From contig NZ_QDKQ01000056.1 in NCBI RefSeq assembly GCF_003116815.1, forward strand, positions 62,001-126,000: 64,000 nucleotides of DNA, read 5' to 3'. A program made the position numbers and the translations under genes. Shown here piece by piece: positions 15,880 through 23,986 of this stretch. Below the pieces are notes generated by a model. That model made no database searches and was not told where the DNA came from. It saw nothing but the letters and a program-made list of their open reading frames with translations. The DNA comes from Caulobacter endophyticus (lineage in GTDB: Bacteria > Pseudomonadota > Alphaproteobacteria > Caulobacterales > Caulobacteraceae). Every line of letters begins with the position of its first letter. Positions within the stretch are counted from its first letter, which is position 1.

Positions 15880-16887
15880 TCAATTGGCGGCCTTGGCGGC
15901 GGCGCGCAAGTCCGCAATCGCCGTCCAGAACACGTCGGCGCGGTCGAGGTTCACCGCCTCGGCCTCGATCGGCCAGCGCACGACGCGTTCCCAGGCGGCG
16001 ACCCAGCGGTCCAGGCCCGCCGGGGTGCGCTCGCCGGCCATGCCGACAGCCATGGCGTGGATCTGGTCGGCCAGGCGCTCGAACAGGAGCTCAAAGCGGG
16101 CCTGGCCCTCGGCGCCCTTGAAGGTGTCGGCCAGGGCCAGCAGCGCGGCCTCGTCGATCTCGGGCAGCTTGCGCAGGATCTCGCCGGCGGTGTCGTCGGC
16201 CTCCAGGGCCTTGGCGGCGGCCAGCTGCAGGGCCTTGCCGGGCGCGCCATGAGCCATGCGGCCCAGGCGCTCGGCCTGGCGGCGATCCAGGCCCAGGCGG
16301 TGCTCGACCATGTCGGCGGCGCGCTCGACGCCGGGCGCGGGCACGGCCAGGCGCCGGCAGCGTGAACGGATGGTGGGCAGCAGCTTGCCGGGCGAATGGC
16401 TGATCAGAAGAATCACGCCACGCGCCGGCGGCTCCTCCAGCGTCTTGAGCACGGCGTTGGCGGCGTTGACATTGAGGTCGTCGGCGGCGTCGATGATCGC
16501 CACCCGATAGGGCGAGGTCGCCGGCGAATTGGCGAAGAAGCCGGGCAGCAGGCGAGCCTCGTCGACAGGGATCGACTTGCGGGCCTTGCCGTCGTCGGTG
16601 GCGCGCTCCAGCACCATCAGGTCGGGATGCGAGCGGGCGGCGACCTGGCGACTGACGAAGTCGGACGGGGCCGAGCCCAGCACGCCGAACGACTTGTCCT
16701 CGCGCGCGCCCAGCAGGCGGCGGGCCATGCGGTAGGCCAGAGTGGCCTTGCCGACGCCCTCTGGGCCGGTCAGCAGCCAGGCATGGTGCAGACGACCGCG
16801 CCCCAGGGCGTCGAGGAAGGACAGCTCGGCCTTCTCCTGGCCGTCCAGCGAGAAGACGTCGCGGGGATGCGGAGGCGCGTCGCTCAT
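15880..16887 (-). CDS. holB: DNA polymerase III subunit delta'
   Basis: Delta' is a clamp-loader subunit that helps place the beta sliding clamp on DNA. The 335-residue protein has the AAA+ Walker A region as LLTGPEGVGKATLAYRMARR (about residues 37-56), the sensor-like VAIIDAADDLNVNAANAVLK stretch (SRC-adjacent), and RSRCRRLAVPAPG with the conserved SRC motif. The C-terminal third is a helical collar domain. Its start (16887) overlaps the tmk stop by four bases, giving ATGA coupling. Gene order tmk-holB-tatD supports the identity. Confidence 0.92.
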   Translation of the reverse strand: MSDAPPHPRDVFSLDGQEKAELSFLDALGRGRLHHAWLLTGPEGVGKATLAYRMARRLLGAREDKSFGVLGSAPSDFVSRQVAARSHPDLMVLERATDDGKARKSIPVDEARLLPGFFANSPATSPYRVAIIDAADDLNVNAANAVLKTLEEPPARGVILLISHSPGKLLPTIRSRCRRLAVPAPGVERAADMVEHRLGLDRRQAERLGRMAHGAPGKALQLAAAKALEADDTAGEILRKLPEIDEAALLALADTFKGAEGQARFELLFERLADQIHAMAVGMAGERTPAGLDRWVAAWERVVRWPIEAEAVNLDRADVFWTAIADLRAAAKAAN

Positions 16888-17513
16888 GCCAGATCCAGCC
16901 GCTCGCTGACGGCGGTCCAGACGGCCTGAGAGACCTCGTCGATCGAGGCGGCGGCGTCGACCACGACGCAGCGCTCGGGCTCGCGGCGGGCGATCTCCAG
17001 GAAGCCGGCGCGCAGGCGCTCGTGGAAGTCCAGGCCCTTGGATTCGAAGCGGGCGGCGCCGCCCCGCGCCGAAGCGCGCTCAAGGCCCACAGCGGCGGGC
17101 AGGTCGAAGACCAGGGTCAGGGCCGGGATCGTACCGCCCAGCACGTGCTCTTCGAGGCTGGCGATCAGCGAGGCGGGCGCATCGCCGCCGGCGCCCTGAT
17201 AGGCGCGGGTCGAATCGGCGAAGCGGTCGCAGACGACCACCGCCCCGCGCGCCAGGGCCGGACGGATGACCCGCTCTACGTGGTCGCGGCGGGCGGCGTA
17301 CATCAGAAGTGTCTCGGTCACCGGCGACCAGCGGTCGGCCTCGCCGTGCACCAGAAGCTCGCGGATCGCCTCGCCGCCAGGGCTGCCGCCGGGTTCGCGG
17401 GTCAGCACGACCTCGCGGCCAAGGGCCTCCAGGCGCTGCGCCAGAAGGCGCACCTGGGTGGATTTGCCGGCGCCCTCGCCGCCTTCGAAGCTGATGAACG
17501 TTCCGCTGGCCAT
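16884..17513 (-). CDS. tmk: Thymidylate kinase
   Basis: Phosphorylates dTMP to dTDP for DNA synthesis. The 209-residue protein has the P-loop FEGGEGAGKST, the DR(F/Y) motif VVCDRFADSTRAYQG and TREPGGSPGGEAIREL, which binds dTMP. The ATG at 17513 (MASGTFISFEGGEG) is chosen; a TTG three codons upstream would add Arg-Pro but is less likely. It sits between rlpA (43 bases upstream in transcription order) and holB (4-base overlap), so the genes probably form one transcript. Confidence 0.96.
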   Translation of the reverse strand: MASGTFISFEGGEGAGKSTQVRLLAQRLEALGREVVLTREPGGSPGGEAIRELLVHGEADRWSPVTETLLMYAARRDHVERVIRPALARGAVVVCDRFADSTRAYQGAGGDAPASLIASLEEHVLGGTIPALTLVFDLPAAVGLERASARGGAARFESKGLDFHERLRAGFLEIARREPERCVVVDAAASIDEVSQAVWTAVSERLDLA

Positions 17514-17555
17514 CGGCCTCAAATCGGCCGGAACGCCCGCCTTGTCCAGACCCGC

Positions 17556-18461
17556 TTAGGGCCTCAGCACCGTGGCGTCGCCAAAGCCCAGCGAAGCGAC
17601 GCGATCGCGCACGCCCCAGGCCAGGCCCTCGTCGTCGCCGGCATTGACCAGCACGCGATAGAGCGTGCCGCTGGCGCGCTCCATGGGCTCGACCGTCACG
17701 CGGCCGGCGCCCGACAGCCGCTCGGCGGCCCGCTCGGCGTTGTCGCGATTGGCGAAACTGCCGGCCTGGACACGGTAGGCGCCTGACGGCGGGGCGGCGA
17801 CATTGACGATCTCTGGCTCGCGCGGCGGCGGGGCCGCCGGCGGACGGTACGGCGCGACGGGCGGCGGCGTGACCGGCGCCGAAGCGTAGCGCCGGGGCTG
17901 GTCGGCGGCGGACTTGGGCGCGGGGCCGATATAGCGCACGCGGACCTGGGCTAGGCCCTTGCCCCGATAGCCCAGCTCGTCGGCGGCGGCCTTGGACAGG
18001 TCGATCAGGCGATCGCCGACGAACGGTCCGCGGTCATTGACCCGCAGGCGCATCTTGCGGCCGTTCTCGAGATTGGTGACCTCGACGATGGACGGCAGCG
18101 GCAACGTCTTGTGGGCGGCCGACGGCAGGTCCATGTCGAAGACCTCGCCATTGGCGGTGCGGCGGTTGTGGAACTGCTCGCCGTACCAAGAGCCGGTCCC
18201 GACCACGTCGTAGTTCGGATCGGCCTTCGGATAATACCAGATGCCCTTGATCTGATAGGGCTTCTCGGTGCCGCGCAGGCCCTGGCCGTAACCGGGCGGC
18301 GGCGGACCGTGATATTCGCGATCGGGCGTGGACTTGGGAACGCTCTTGGCGATCGGCAGACGCGGGCTCGGCGTGGCGCAGGCGGCGAGGCCCGCGGCGC
18401 CCAGCGCCAGCAGGCCCAGAACCTTCAACGCCCGGATTTCAGATCTGTGCTCGCGCCGCAT
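17556..18461 (-). CDS. rlpA: RlpA-type septal lytic transglycosylase (lipoprotein)
   Basis: RlpA cuts denuded peptidoglycan at the division septum. The 301-residue protein starts with a lipoprotein signal (KVLGLLALGAAGLAACATPS, lipobox LAAC at about residues 25-28), then the double-psi beta barrel domain with GTGSWYGEQFHNRRTANGE, FDMDLPSAAHKTLPLPSIVE and RVNDRGPFVGDRLIDLSKAA, and a proline-rich linker (about 195-225). A SPOR domain closes the protein (YRVQAGSFANRDNAERAAE ... VLVNAGDDEGLAWGV), which directs it to the septum. The start at 18461 has no clear alternative. It heads the tmk-holB-tatD-MBL run and is divergent from tRNA-Ser. Confidence 0.95.
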   Translation of the reverse strand: MRREHRSEIRALKVLGLLALGAAGLAACATPSPRLPIAKSVPKSTPDREYHGPPPPGYGQGLRGTEKPYQIKGIWYYPKADPNYDVVGTGSWYGEQFHNRRTANGEVFDMDLPSAAHKTLPLPSIVEVTNLENGRKMRLRVNDRGPFVGDRLIDLSKAAADELGYRGKGLAQVRVRYIGPAPKSAADQPRRYASAPVTPPPVAPYRPPAAPPPREPEIVNVAAPPSGAYRVQAGSFANRDNAERAAERLSGAGRVTVEPMERASGTLYRVLVNAGDDEGLAWGVRDRVASLGFGDATVLRP

Positions 18462-18597
18462 ACGTCGCCAAAACTCCGGATGGTTCGTCCCCCATCATGG
18501 TTTCAGCTTCGTTCAGATGTTTTTAGGCTTGGTTAAGGATGCCTGCGACAGATCGTTCTGGAGCCGAAGCACAAGCGCTGATATAGCCGCCCGCTCC

Positions 18598-18687
18598 GGA
18601 CAGGTGGCCGAGTGGTTTAAGGCAGCGGTCTTGAAAACCGCCGTAGGTGGAAGCCTACCGTGGGTTCGAATCCCACCCTGTCCGCCA
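18598..18687 (+). tRNA. tRNA-Ser (anticodon TGA)
   Basis: GGACAGG pairs with CCTGTCC, the anticodon arm is GCGGT-CTTGAAA-ACCGC with anticodon TGA, and there is a long variable arm (GTAGGTGGAAGCCTAC region) typical of tRNA-Ser. CCA is encoded at 18685-18687. A GATATA/TATAGC -10-like box lies at 18580-18587. The rlpA-tRNA gap carries nothing else recognisable. Confidence 0.96.
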
Positions 18688-18722
18688 CTTCCTCGTCGTC
18701 GTCGCCGTGCTATCCCGGTGAC

Positions 18723-19679
18723 ATGACGCTTTCCGCCCTCCTCCGCTCCGCCGCCCTGGTCGCCGCGCTCGCCTGCGCCGCGCCGGCCATGGCTAATGAC
18801 ACCTCGGCAGAACTGGCGGCCGGCGGGCTGGTGCTGACGAAAACCACCGCCGTCGCCATGCGGTCGGAGGACCTCTACATCTCGCCGACGGCCGTGCGGG
18901 TGCGCTACGTGTTCGAGAACACCAGCGGCAGGGATGTGACGCTGCGGGTGGCCTTCCCGATGCCCGACATCGGCGGCGACGGCTTCTTCATGGGCGACGT
19001 GTCGATCCCGGTGGACGATCCGGCCAACATCCTGGGCTTTTCCACCAAGGTCGACGGCAAGCCGGTGAAGGCGCAGGTCGAGCAGAAGGCGTTCGGCGGC
19101 GGCGTCGACCGCACGGCATGGCTGGTCGCCAACAGGATTCCGCTGGCCGTGCACCAGGAGGCGGCCACCAAGGCCATGGAGGCCCTGCCGCCCGCCAGGC
19201 TGAAGGAGGCCCAGGCGCTTGGCCTCTACGACGAGGACCAGGGGCCGATCTGGGTGCTGAAGACCACCTACCACTGGAGCCAGACCTTCCCGGCCGGCAA
19301 GCCCATCGTCGTCGAGCACGCCTATACGCCCTCGGTCGGCGCGACGGTGGCGACCTCGGTCGGCAGCGCCTACGGAGCCGAGACGGAGGCCAAGTACTGC
19401 GTCGATCCCGCCATGGTCGCGGCGGTGAAGCGCGCCGGCGGCGAAGACGGGGCCTATATCGAGAAGTGGATCGACTACGTGCTGGTCACGGGCGGAAACT
19501 GGAGCGAGCCGATCGGCGACTTCCGGCTGGTGGTCGACAAGGGCGCGGCGCGCAACCTGGTCAGCTTCTGCGCCGACGGCGTCAGGAAGATCGGCCCGAC
19601 CCAGTTCGAGGTGCGGCGCAAGAACTGGCGCCCGGAGAAGGACCTGCAGATCCTGCTGCTGGAGCGGCGGGAGCCTTAG
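18723..19679 (+). CDS. Secreted DUF4424-like protein
   Basis: The ATG at 18723 gives a signal peptide (MTLSALLRSAALVAALACA with cleavage after APAMA). The mature 295 residues open NDTSAELAAGGLVLTKTTA and continue with EDLYISPTAVRVRYVFENTS and AFPMPDIGG, which I recognise as the DUF4424 family of periplasmic proteins. Later segments include WVLKTTYHWSQTFPAGK, HAYTPSVGA and the end region FRLVVDKGAARNLVSFCADG. Two cysteines (about 225 and 285) could form a disulfide. Function is unknown. It lies 35 bases after tRNA-Ser; the open frame running back to 18660 crosses the tRNA and is not used. Confidence 0.75.
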   Translation: MTLSALLRSAALVAALACAAPAMANDTSAELAAGGLVLTKTTAVAMRSEDLYISPTAVRVRYVFENTSGRDVTLRVAFPMPDIGGDGFFMGDVSIPVDDPANILGFSTKVDGKPVKAQVEQKAFGGGVDRTAWLVANRIPLAVHQEAATKAMEALPPARLKEAQALGLYDEDQGPIWVLKTTYHWSQTFPAGKPIVVEHAYTPSVGATVATSVGSAYGAETEAKYCVDPAMVAAVKRAGGEDGAYIEKWIDYVLVTGGNWSEPIGDFRLVVDKGAARNLVSFCADGVRKIGPTQFEVRRKNWRPEKDLQILLLERREP

Positions 19680-19718
19680 GGACCTATGGCCCTCTATCTT
19701 TGCGAAAGGGTTCTCTCC

Positions 19719-20252
19719 CTACCCAAGCCGCGCCAGGATCTCGTCCGTCCGCGTCACCACCGCATATTCGCCGTCGAGGTTGGACAGGCTCATCAGGTGC
19801 CAGTCGTCGGCGTCGCGGGTCAGGCCGTGCAGGTCGGCCTTGTCGAAGGTGAAGCAGGCGTCGCCCGGCAGGCAGGCGGCGGCGCGGACGGTGGCCTCGA
19901 CCGAGTTGTTGGTGGCCACGCCGACCACGACCAGGTGATGCACGTCGCGCAGGCGCAGCCAGCGCTCCAGCCCGCTGCCGGCGAAGGCGTCGGGGACGTT
20001 CTTCTCCAGGCGCTGCTCTGAGGGTAGCGGCTCGAAGCGTGGCTGGAACTCGCAGTTGGAGGAGCCGGGCCAGAACGAGCCTTCGGGCGAACGGCTCATG
20101 TGGCGCACGTGGACGACCGGCAGGCCGCGCGTACGCCAGGCGTGCAGCAGGTGGGCGGCGTTGTCCTCGGCCTCGGGATTGTTGCGGGGTCCGGTGTTCT
20201 CCGGGAGCATGCCGCGCTGCAGGTCGATGAGGATGAGGGCCGTGGCGTTCAT
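19719..20252 (-). CDS. Isochorismatase/cysteine-hydrolase family protein
   Basis: Members cleave amide or ether bonds (nicotinamidase, isochorismatase, biuret hydrolase). The 177-residue protein opens MNATALILIDLQRGMLPE with the catalytic Asp of ILIDLQ, and has the lysine in EKNVPDAFAGSGLE. The usual nucleophile motif T-N-x-C-V is TNNSVEAT here, so serine stands where cysteine is expected. That makes a classical cysteine hydrolase mechanism doubtful. Start at 20252 (ATG) is chosen because upstream codons run into a GC-rich, non-conserved stretch. Its neighbour upstream is the hypothetical gene at 20292 (39 bases). Confidence 0.8.
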   Translation of the reverse strand: MNATALILIDLQRGMLPENTGPRNNPEAEDNAAHLLHAWRTRGLPVVHVRHMSRSPEGSFWPGSSNCEFQPRFEPLPSEQRLEKNVPDAFAGSGLERWLRLRDVHHLVVVGVATNNSVEATVRAAACLPGDACFTFDKADLHGLTRDADDWHLMSLSNLDGEYAVVTRTDEILARLG

Positions 20253-20291
20253 GGCCTCCAGCTTGAGGGCCCGCCAGCCGTTGCGCAACGG

Positions 20292-20822
20292 CTAGCCGCC
20301 GGCGTCGCGGTAGGCGCTTCGTTCCTTGTCGACCACCGCCTGCGCCTTCTTGCGTTCGGAGCGCCAGCGTCGGCGAGCGGCTGCGATCTCCTTCTCCAGG
20401 ACGGCCATCCGGCGATCGAGCTCGGTCTTTTCGTCATCCTGGCGGGTTTCGAGTTCGGCCAAGTCGGCTTCCGCCCTGTCGAGGGCCGAGCGATCCGGCG
20501 GCGCAGGCGGCTCGGCGGGCCTGGTCGCACGAGCCTTCGCCTTGGGCTTGCGGGGCGCGTCGGGAATATCCGGCAGGTTCGGAGCCAGACCGAACGGATC
20601 GTTGGAACCAGCCGCGCGGCGCAGCGGCGTTCCCGGATGGGCCAGGGCGGCCTTGACCGCCGCCTCGTCCTCGGAAACCCGGGCGTCGCCCTCGGCGAAC
20701 AGGTCCTGGCGCACGCCCCAGGCGTCCAGCGCCGCCTTCTGGTTCGGCGCGGCGACGACGGAATCGTGGAAGCCGAAGCGGGCCTCGTAGACCTTCAGCC
20801 GCCGGACGGGCGCCTTGGCCAT
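20292..20822 (-). CDS. Hypothetical protein with C-terminal coiled coil, 176 aa
   Basis: The ATG at 20822 has GAGGAGG nine bases upstream. Residues 1-60 form a conserved-looking domain (VRRLKVYEARFGFHDSVVAA ... ALDAWGVRQDLFAEGDA) that resembles small alphaproteobacterial proteins with no known role. The middle is proline/alanine/lysine rich (about 85-115), and the end is a heptad-like coiled coil (ALDRAEADLAELETRQDDEK ... EKEIAAARRRWRSERKKAQA). It has no signal peptide. The combination suggests a scaffold or stress protein, but this is only a description. It precedes the isochorismatase-like gene in the same direction. Confidence 0.6.
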   Translation of the reverse strand: MAKAPVRRLKVYEARFGFHDSVVAAPNQKAALDAWGVRQDLFAEGDARVSEDEAAVKAALAHPGTPLRRAAGSNDPFGLAPNLPDIPDAPRKPKAKARATRPAEPPAPPDRSALDRAEADLAELETRQDDEKTELDRRMAVLEKEIAAARRRWRSERKKAQAVVDKERSAYRDAGG

Positions 20823-20954
20823 GCCGGGTACCTCCTCTACCCGCAATCCGCCGTCTGGACGGGCGGTTCCTGAAACTCTGGCGTCGGGGGCCTCGCCAAG
20901 GTAACCAACGCCCCTTTAGCCCCTTCGCTTTCCACGGCCCAAGATCCTTTCCTC

Positions 20955-21872
20955 ATGACCGACACCGTCTCCGCCGCCGTCTATGGCTTTCCTCCCCGCG
21001 AGGTGATCGAGACGCCGCGCGGCGCCGTGCAGACCGCGCCGACCGTGCCGGGCGCGCAGCCGCTGGAAGGCCTGGCCGACGCTTCGCTGGACGCCTTCGT
21101 GATCCTGGCCCCGGCTGGCGCGGTCGAGCGTCGCTACGTGCTCGCCCAGGCCCTGCGGACGCTCAAGCCCGGCGGCCGCCTGAGCGTGGCCGCGCCCAAG
21201 GATCGCGGCGGCCTGCGCCTGAAGAAGGAACTGTCGGGCTTCGGCTGCACCATCGGCGAGGACGCCCGGCGTCATCACCGCATCTGCGTGACCCTGCGTC
21301 CCGAGGCGCCGACGGGCCTGACGGACGCCCTGGCCGAGGGCGCGCCGCGCCGCATCGACGGCGAGGGCCTGTGGACCCAGCCTGGCGTGTTCAGCTGGGA
21401 TCGCCTCGACACCGGCACGGCGCTGCTGATGCAGGCCCTGCCCGCCTTCTCGGGCGCCGGCGCGGATCTGGGCTGCGGCATCGGCGTGCTGGCCCACCAG
21501 GTGCTGGCCTCGCCCAAGGTGACGAAGCTCGCCCTGGTCGACATCGACCGCCGGGCGCTGGACGCCGCGCAGCGTAACGTGGACGACGCGCGGGTCAGCT
21601 TCTCGCACGCCGACATTCGCCTGGGACTGCCGGAACTGTCGAACCTCGACTTCGTGGTCTCCAACCCGCCTTTCCACGAGGGCGGCGGCGAGGACAAGGC
21701 GCTGGGCCAGGCCTTCATCCGCGGCGCGGCCGCGCTGCTCAAGAAGGGCGGCGTGCTTTGGCTGGTGGCCAACCGCCACCTGCCTTACGAGGCCGTGCTG
21801 GCCGACCACTTCGCCCGCGTGCGCCCCGTGGTCGACCAGGAAGGCTTCAAGGTGCTCGAGGCCGTGAAATGA
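20955..21872 (+). CDS. RsmC-like class I methyltransferase
   Basis: RsmC methylates G1207 of 16S rRNA. The 305-residue protein has an N-terminal degenerate methyltransferase-like half (about 1-135) and a C-terminal catalytic half with ADLGCGIGVLAHQVLASPKV, the acidic loop LVDIDRRALDAAQRNV, and the NPPF motif VVSNPPFHEGGGEDKALGQ used by base N-methyltransferases. That two-domain plan is characteristic of RsmC. The gene is translationally coupled to rsuA (ATGA at 21869), giving an rRNA-modification operon with tusA. The exact target base is inferred from family resemblance. Confidence 0.85.
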   Translation: MTDTVSAAVYGFPPREVIETPRGAVQTAPTVPGAQPLEGLADASLDAFVILAPAGAVERRYVLAQALRTLKPGGRLSVAAPKDRGGLRLKKELSGFGCTIGEDARRHHRICVTLRPEAPTGLTDALAEGAPRRIDGEGLWTQPGVFSWDRLDTGTALLMQALPAFSGAGADLGCGIGVLAHQVLASPKVTKLALVDIDRRALDAAQRNVDDARVSFSHADIRLGLPELSNLDFVVSNPPFHEGGGEDKALGQAFIRGAAALLKKGGVLWLVANRHLPYEAVLADHFARVRPVVDQEGFKVLEAVK

Positions 21873-22603
21873 CCAAGGCGCTGATGGCGCGGCTGGACCG
21901 GCTGCTGGCCAATCTGGGCTATGGCGCGCGGCGCGAGGTCCAGGCCCTGGTGGCGGCCGGCAAGGTGACCTTCGACGGCGCGCCGCTGAAGGACGCCGGC
22001 AAGCGCATCGCCGTGACCGCCGACCTGCCCCAGCACCTGTTCGTGCGCGGCGTTCCGATCGATCCGCCGGCGCCGCTGGTGCTGCTGATGAACAAGCCCC
22101 TGGGCGTGGTGTGCTCGCATCGCGAGGACGGGGCCAAGATCTACGACCTGCTGCCGCGCCGCTGGCAGATCCGCGACCCGGCGCTGTCGAGCGTCGGGCG
22201 ACTGGACAAGGACACCTCGGGCCTGCTGCTGATCACCGACGACGGCGACTTCCTGCACCGGGTGATCTCGCCCAAGCGCCATGTGGCCAAGACCTATCTG
22301 GCGAGCCTGGACCGGCCGCTGTCGGGCAAGGAGGGCGAGGCCTTCGCCAGCGGGACGCTGATGCTGGACGGCGAGGAAAAGCCGCTGCTGCCGGCGCAGC
22401 TGGACGTGATCGACGACAGGACCGCGCGGCTGACCATCACCGAGGGTCGCTATCACCAGGTGCGCCGGATGTTCGCGGCCATGGGCAACCATGTCACGGC
22501 GCTGCATCGCGAGCGGATCGGCGGCATCACGCTGCCGGCCGACCTGGAGCCCGGCAAGCACCGCATCCTCACTGCAGCGGAAGCCGAGCAGGTGTTTTCG
22601 TGA
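21869..22603 (+). CDS. rsuA: RsuA-family 16S rRNA pseudouridine synthase
   Basis: Converts a uridine of 16S rRNA (U516 in E. coli) to pseudouridine. The 244-residue protein has an S4 RNA-binding domain at the start (RLDRLLANLGYGARREVQAL) and the catalytic motif SVGRLDKDTSGLLLITDDG with the essential Asp, followed by KTYLASLDRPL and the GRYHQVRRMFAAMGNHVTAL block. The ATG overlaps the rsmC-like stop, and its own stop overlaps the GTG of tusA. Subfamily members RluB/RluE are similar; the size and the S4 domain fit RsuA best. Confidence 0.88.
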   Translation: MTKALMARLDRLLANLGYGARREVQALVAAGKVTFDGAPLKDAGKRIAVTADLPQHLFVRGVPIDPPAPLVLLMNKPLGVVCSHREDGAKIYDLLPRRWQIRDPALSSVGRLDKDTSGLLLITDDGDFLHRVISPKRHVAKTYLASLDRPLSGKEGEAFASGTLMLDGEEKPLLPAQLDVIDDRTARLTITEGRYHQVRRMFAAMGNHVTALHRERIGGITLPADLEPGKHRILTAAEAEQVFS

Positions 22604-22830
22604 GCGATATCGAGGTCGACGCGCGGGGCCATCGCTGCCCCGTGCCGACGCTGCGGCTGCGGCGGGCGCTGGAGCACGCCCCGGCCGGGACGACGGTGCG
22701 GCTGCTGGCCGACGACCCGCTGGCGCGGATCGACGTGCCCCACTTCGCCCGCCAGTTGGGCGCGACGCTGGAAGGCGTCGAGGACCTGCCTTCGGGCGCG
22801 ATCAGCTTTCGGGTGACGAAGGCGCCTTGA
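22600..22830 (+). CDS. TusA-like sulfurtransferase, 76 aa
   Basis: TusA proteins carry persulfide sulfur for tRNA thiolation or other thio-cofactors. The start is GTG at 22600, overlapping the rsuA stop (GTGA). The protein has the family core with the active cysteine in ARGHRCPVPTLRLRRAL (CPxP motif at about residues 13-16), then helix-strand elements and the ending SGAISFRVTK. Its coding end overlaps the opposite-strand YihY gene by 29 bases. The role is inferred from the motif; SirA/YedF-like relatives are possible. Confidence 0.85.
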   Translation: MSDIEVDARGHRCPVPTLRLRRALEHAPAGTTVRLLADDPLARIDVPHFARQLGATLEGVEDLPSGAISFRVTKAP

Positions 22831-23752
22831 GGGCGATGGCCTTGGGGCCGTCGACCAGGGCCTGGGGCCGCTCGTCGAGCGCGATCTCGACCTCGGTGGC
22901 GAGAGCGCCGCCGAAGAACACCGCGTTCACGCTCCACGACAGCCAGATCAGGAAGATGATCACGGCCGAGATCGAGCCGTAGGTCGCGCCCAGGTGCGCC
23001 ACCTTCTCGACGTAGAAGGCGCTGGCCCACGACATAAAGACGCAGAACAGGCCAGCAGCGAAGCCGCCGGTCAGCGAGGCGCGCCATCCCACCGTCTGGC
23101 GGGACATGGCGTAGCGGTAGATCAGGGTCATGCCCACGATCAGACCCATGGTGGCCCAGGTCCACTCGCTCTGGATCCAGGAGACGCCCTCCAGCGGCCG
23201 CAGGTCCAGAGTGCTGGCCAGCAGCCGGAAGGTCAGGAAGATGCCGGACATCAGGAACAGCAGGCCAAAGGCCGCGATCAGCACGAACAGGGCCATCAGG
23301 TTGAAGCCGAAGAAGCCGCGCTGGTCCTCCTCGTCGTGGATGAACGACAGGCCAGCCAGCAGCGCCTTGAAGCCGCGATGGGCGGCGTAGACGCCGATCA
23401 CCAGGATCACGAGGCTTTGCAGCGAGACGGTGTAGACCGGCGCGTGGGCCAGGCGCTGCATTTCGCTCTGGAAGATCGGGCGCGCTCCGGGCGGCATCAT
23501 GAAGGCCAGGGCGTCGGCCTGGCGGGCGGCGGTGTTGGGATCCAGCAGCAGGCTGTAGAGGCCGATCAGGATGGCCAGGCCGGGAAACACCGCCAGCAGG
23601 GCGAAGAACGAGACGCCGCCCACATAGAGCATGACGTCGCGCCCCCACAGCCGGGACAGGGCCAGGCCGAGAACGCGAAGGATTTCCTGAACCCAGTGGA
23701 TCGGGTCGAGATCGAGGTCTCGCCAGCGAATGGGGGCCTTGGGGGGCTGCAT
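22802..23752 (-). CDS. YihY/BrkB-family inner-membrane protein
   Basis: The 316-residue protein begins MQPPKAPIRWRDLDLDP (ATG at 23752); upstream codons are not membrane-like and the 59-residue extension is rejected. Six hydrophobic segments are visible: GGVSFFALLAVFPGLAILIG, LQSLVILVIGVYAAHRGF, FNLMALFVLIAAFGLLFLMS, WTWATMGLIVGMTLIY, GFAAGLFCVFMSWASAFYV and ISAVIIFLIWLSWSVNAVFF. The 'YFALLALFP'-type motif and the ending with an acidic tail match the YihY family, once misannotated as RNase BN. Transport activity is unknown. It ends convergent with tusA. Confidence 0.85.
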   Translation of the reverse strand: MQPPKAPIRWRDLDLDPIHWVQEILRVLGLALSRLWGRDVMLYVGGVSFFALLAVFPGLAILIGLYSLLLDPNTAARQADALAFMMPPGARPIFQSEMQRLAHAPVYTVSLQSLVILVIGVYAAHRGFKALLAGLSFIHDEEDQRGFFGFNLMALFVLIAAFGLLFLMSGIFLTFRLLASTLDLRPLEGVSWIQSEWTWATMGLIVGMTLIYRYAMSRQTVGWRASLTGGFAAGLFCVFMSWASAFYVEKVAHLGATYGSISAVIIFLIWLSWSVNAVFFGGALATEVEIALDERPQALVDGPKAIALKAPSSPES

Positions 23753-23986
23753 TCGCCGGAAACTGCCTCCCCGCGCCCGGTGAAGCAACCCTGGGACGGT
23801 CAGGCCGCCCAGAAAACACCCGTCCACAAAGTCAAAGACGCGCCGCCTCAGGGAAAGCGACGCGTCTCCGCAGGTCTTGCCTGAACCGGCCGCCGCATCG
23901 AGGGACGGGTTGGCGCGGCGGCCGGTCACAGTTCGAAGGTAGGATTCGCCGCCTGAACCGCATCTGAACGCGGTTGTCAGCTTGCG

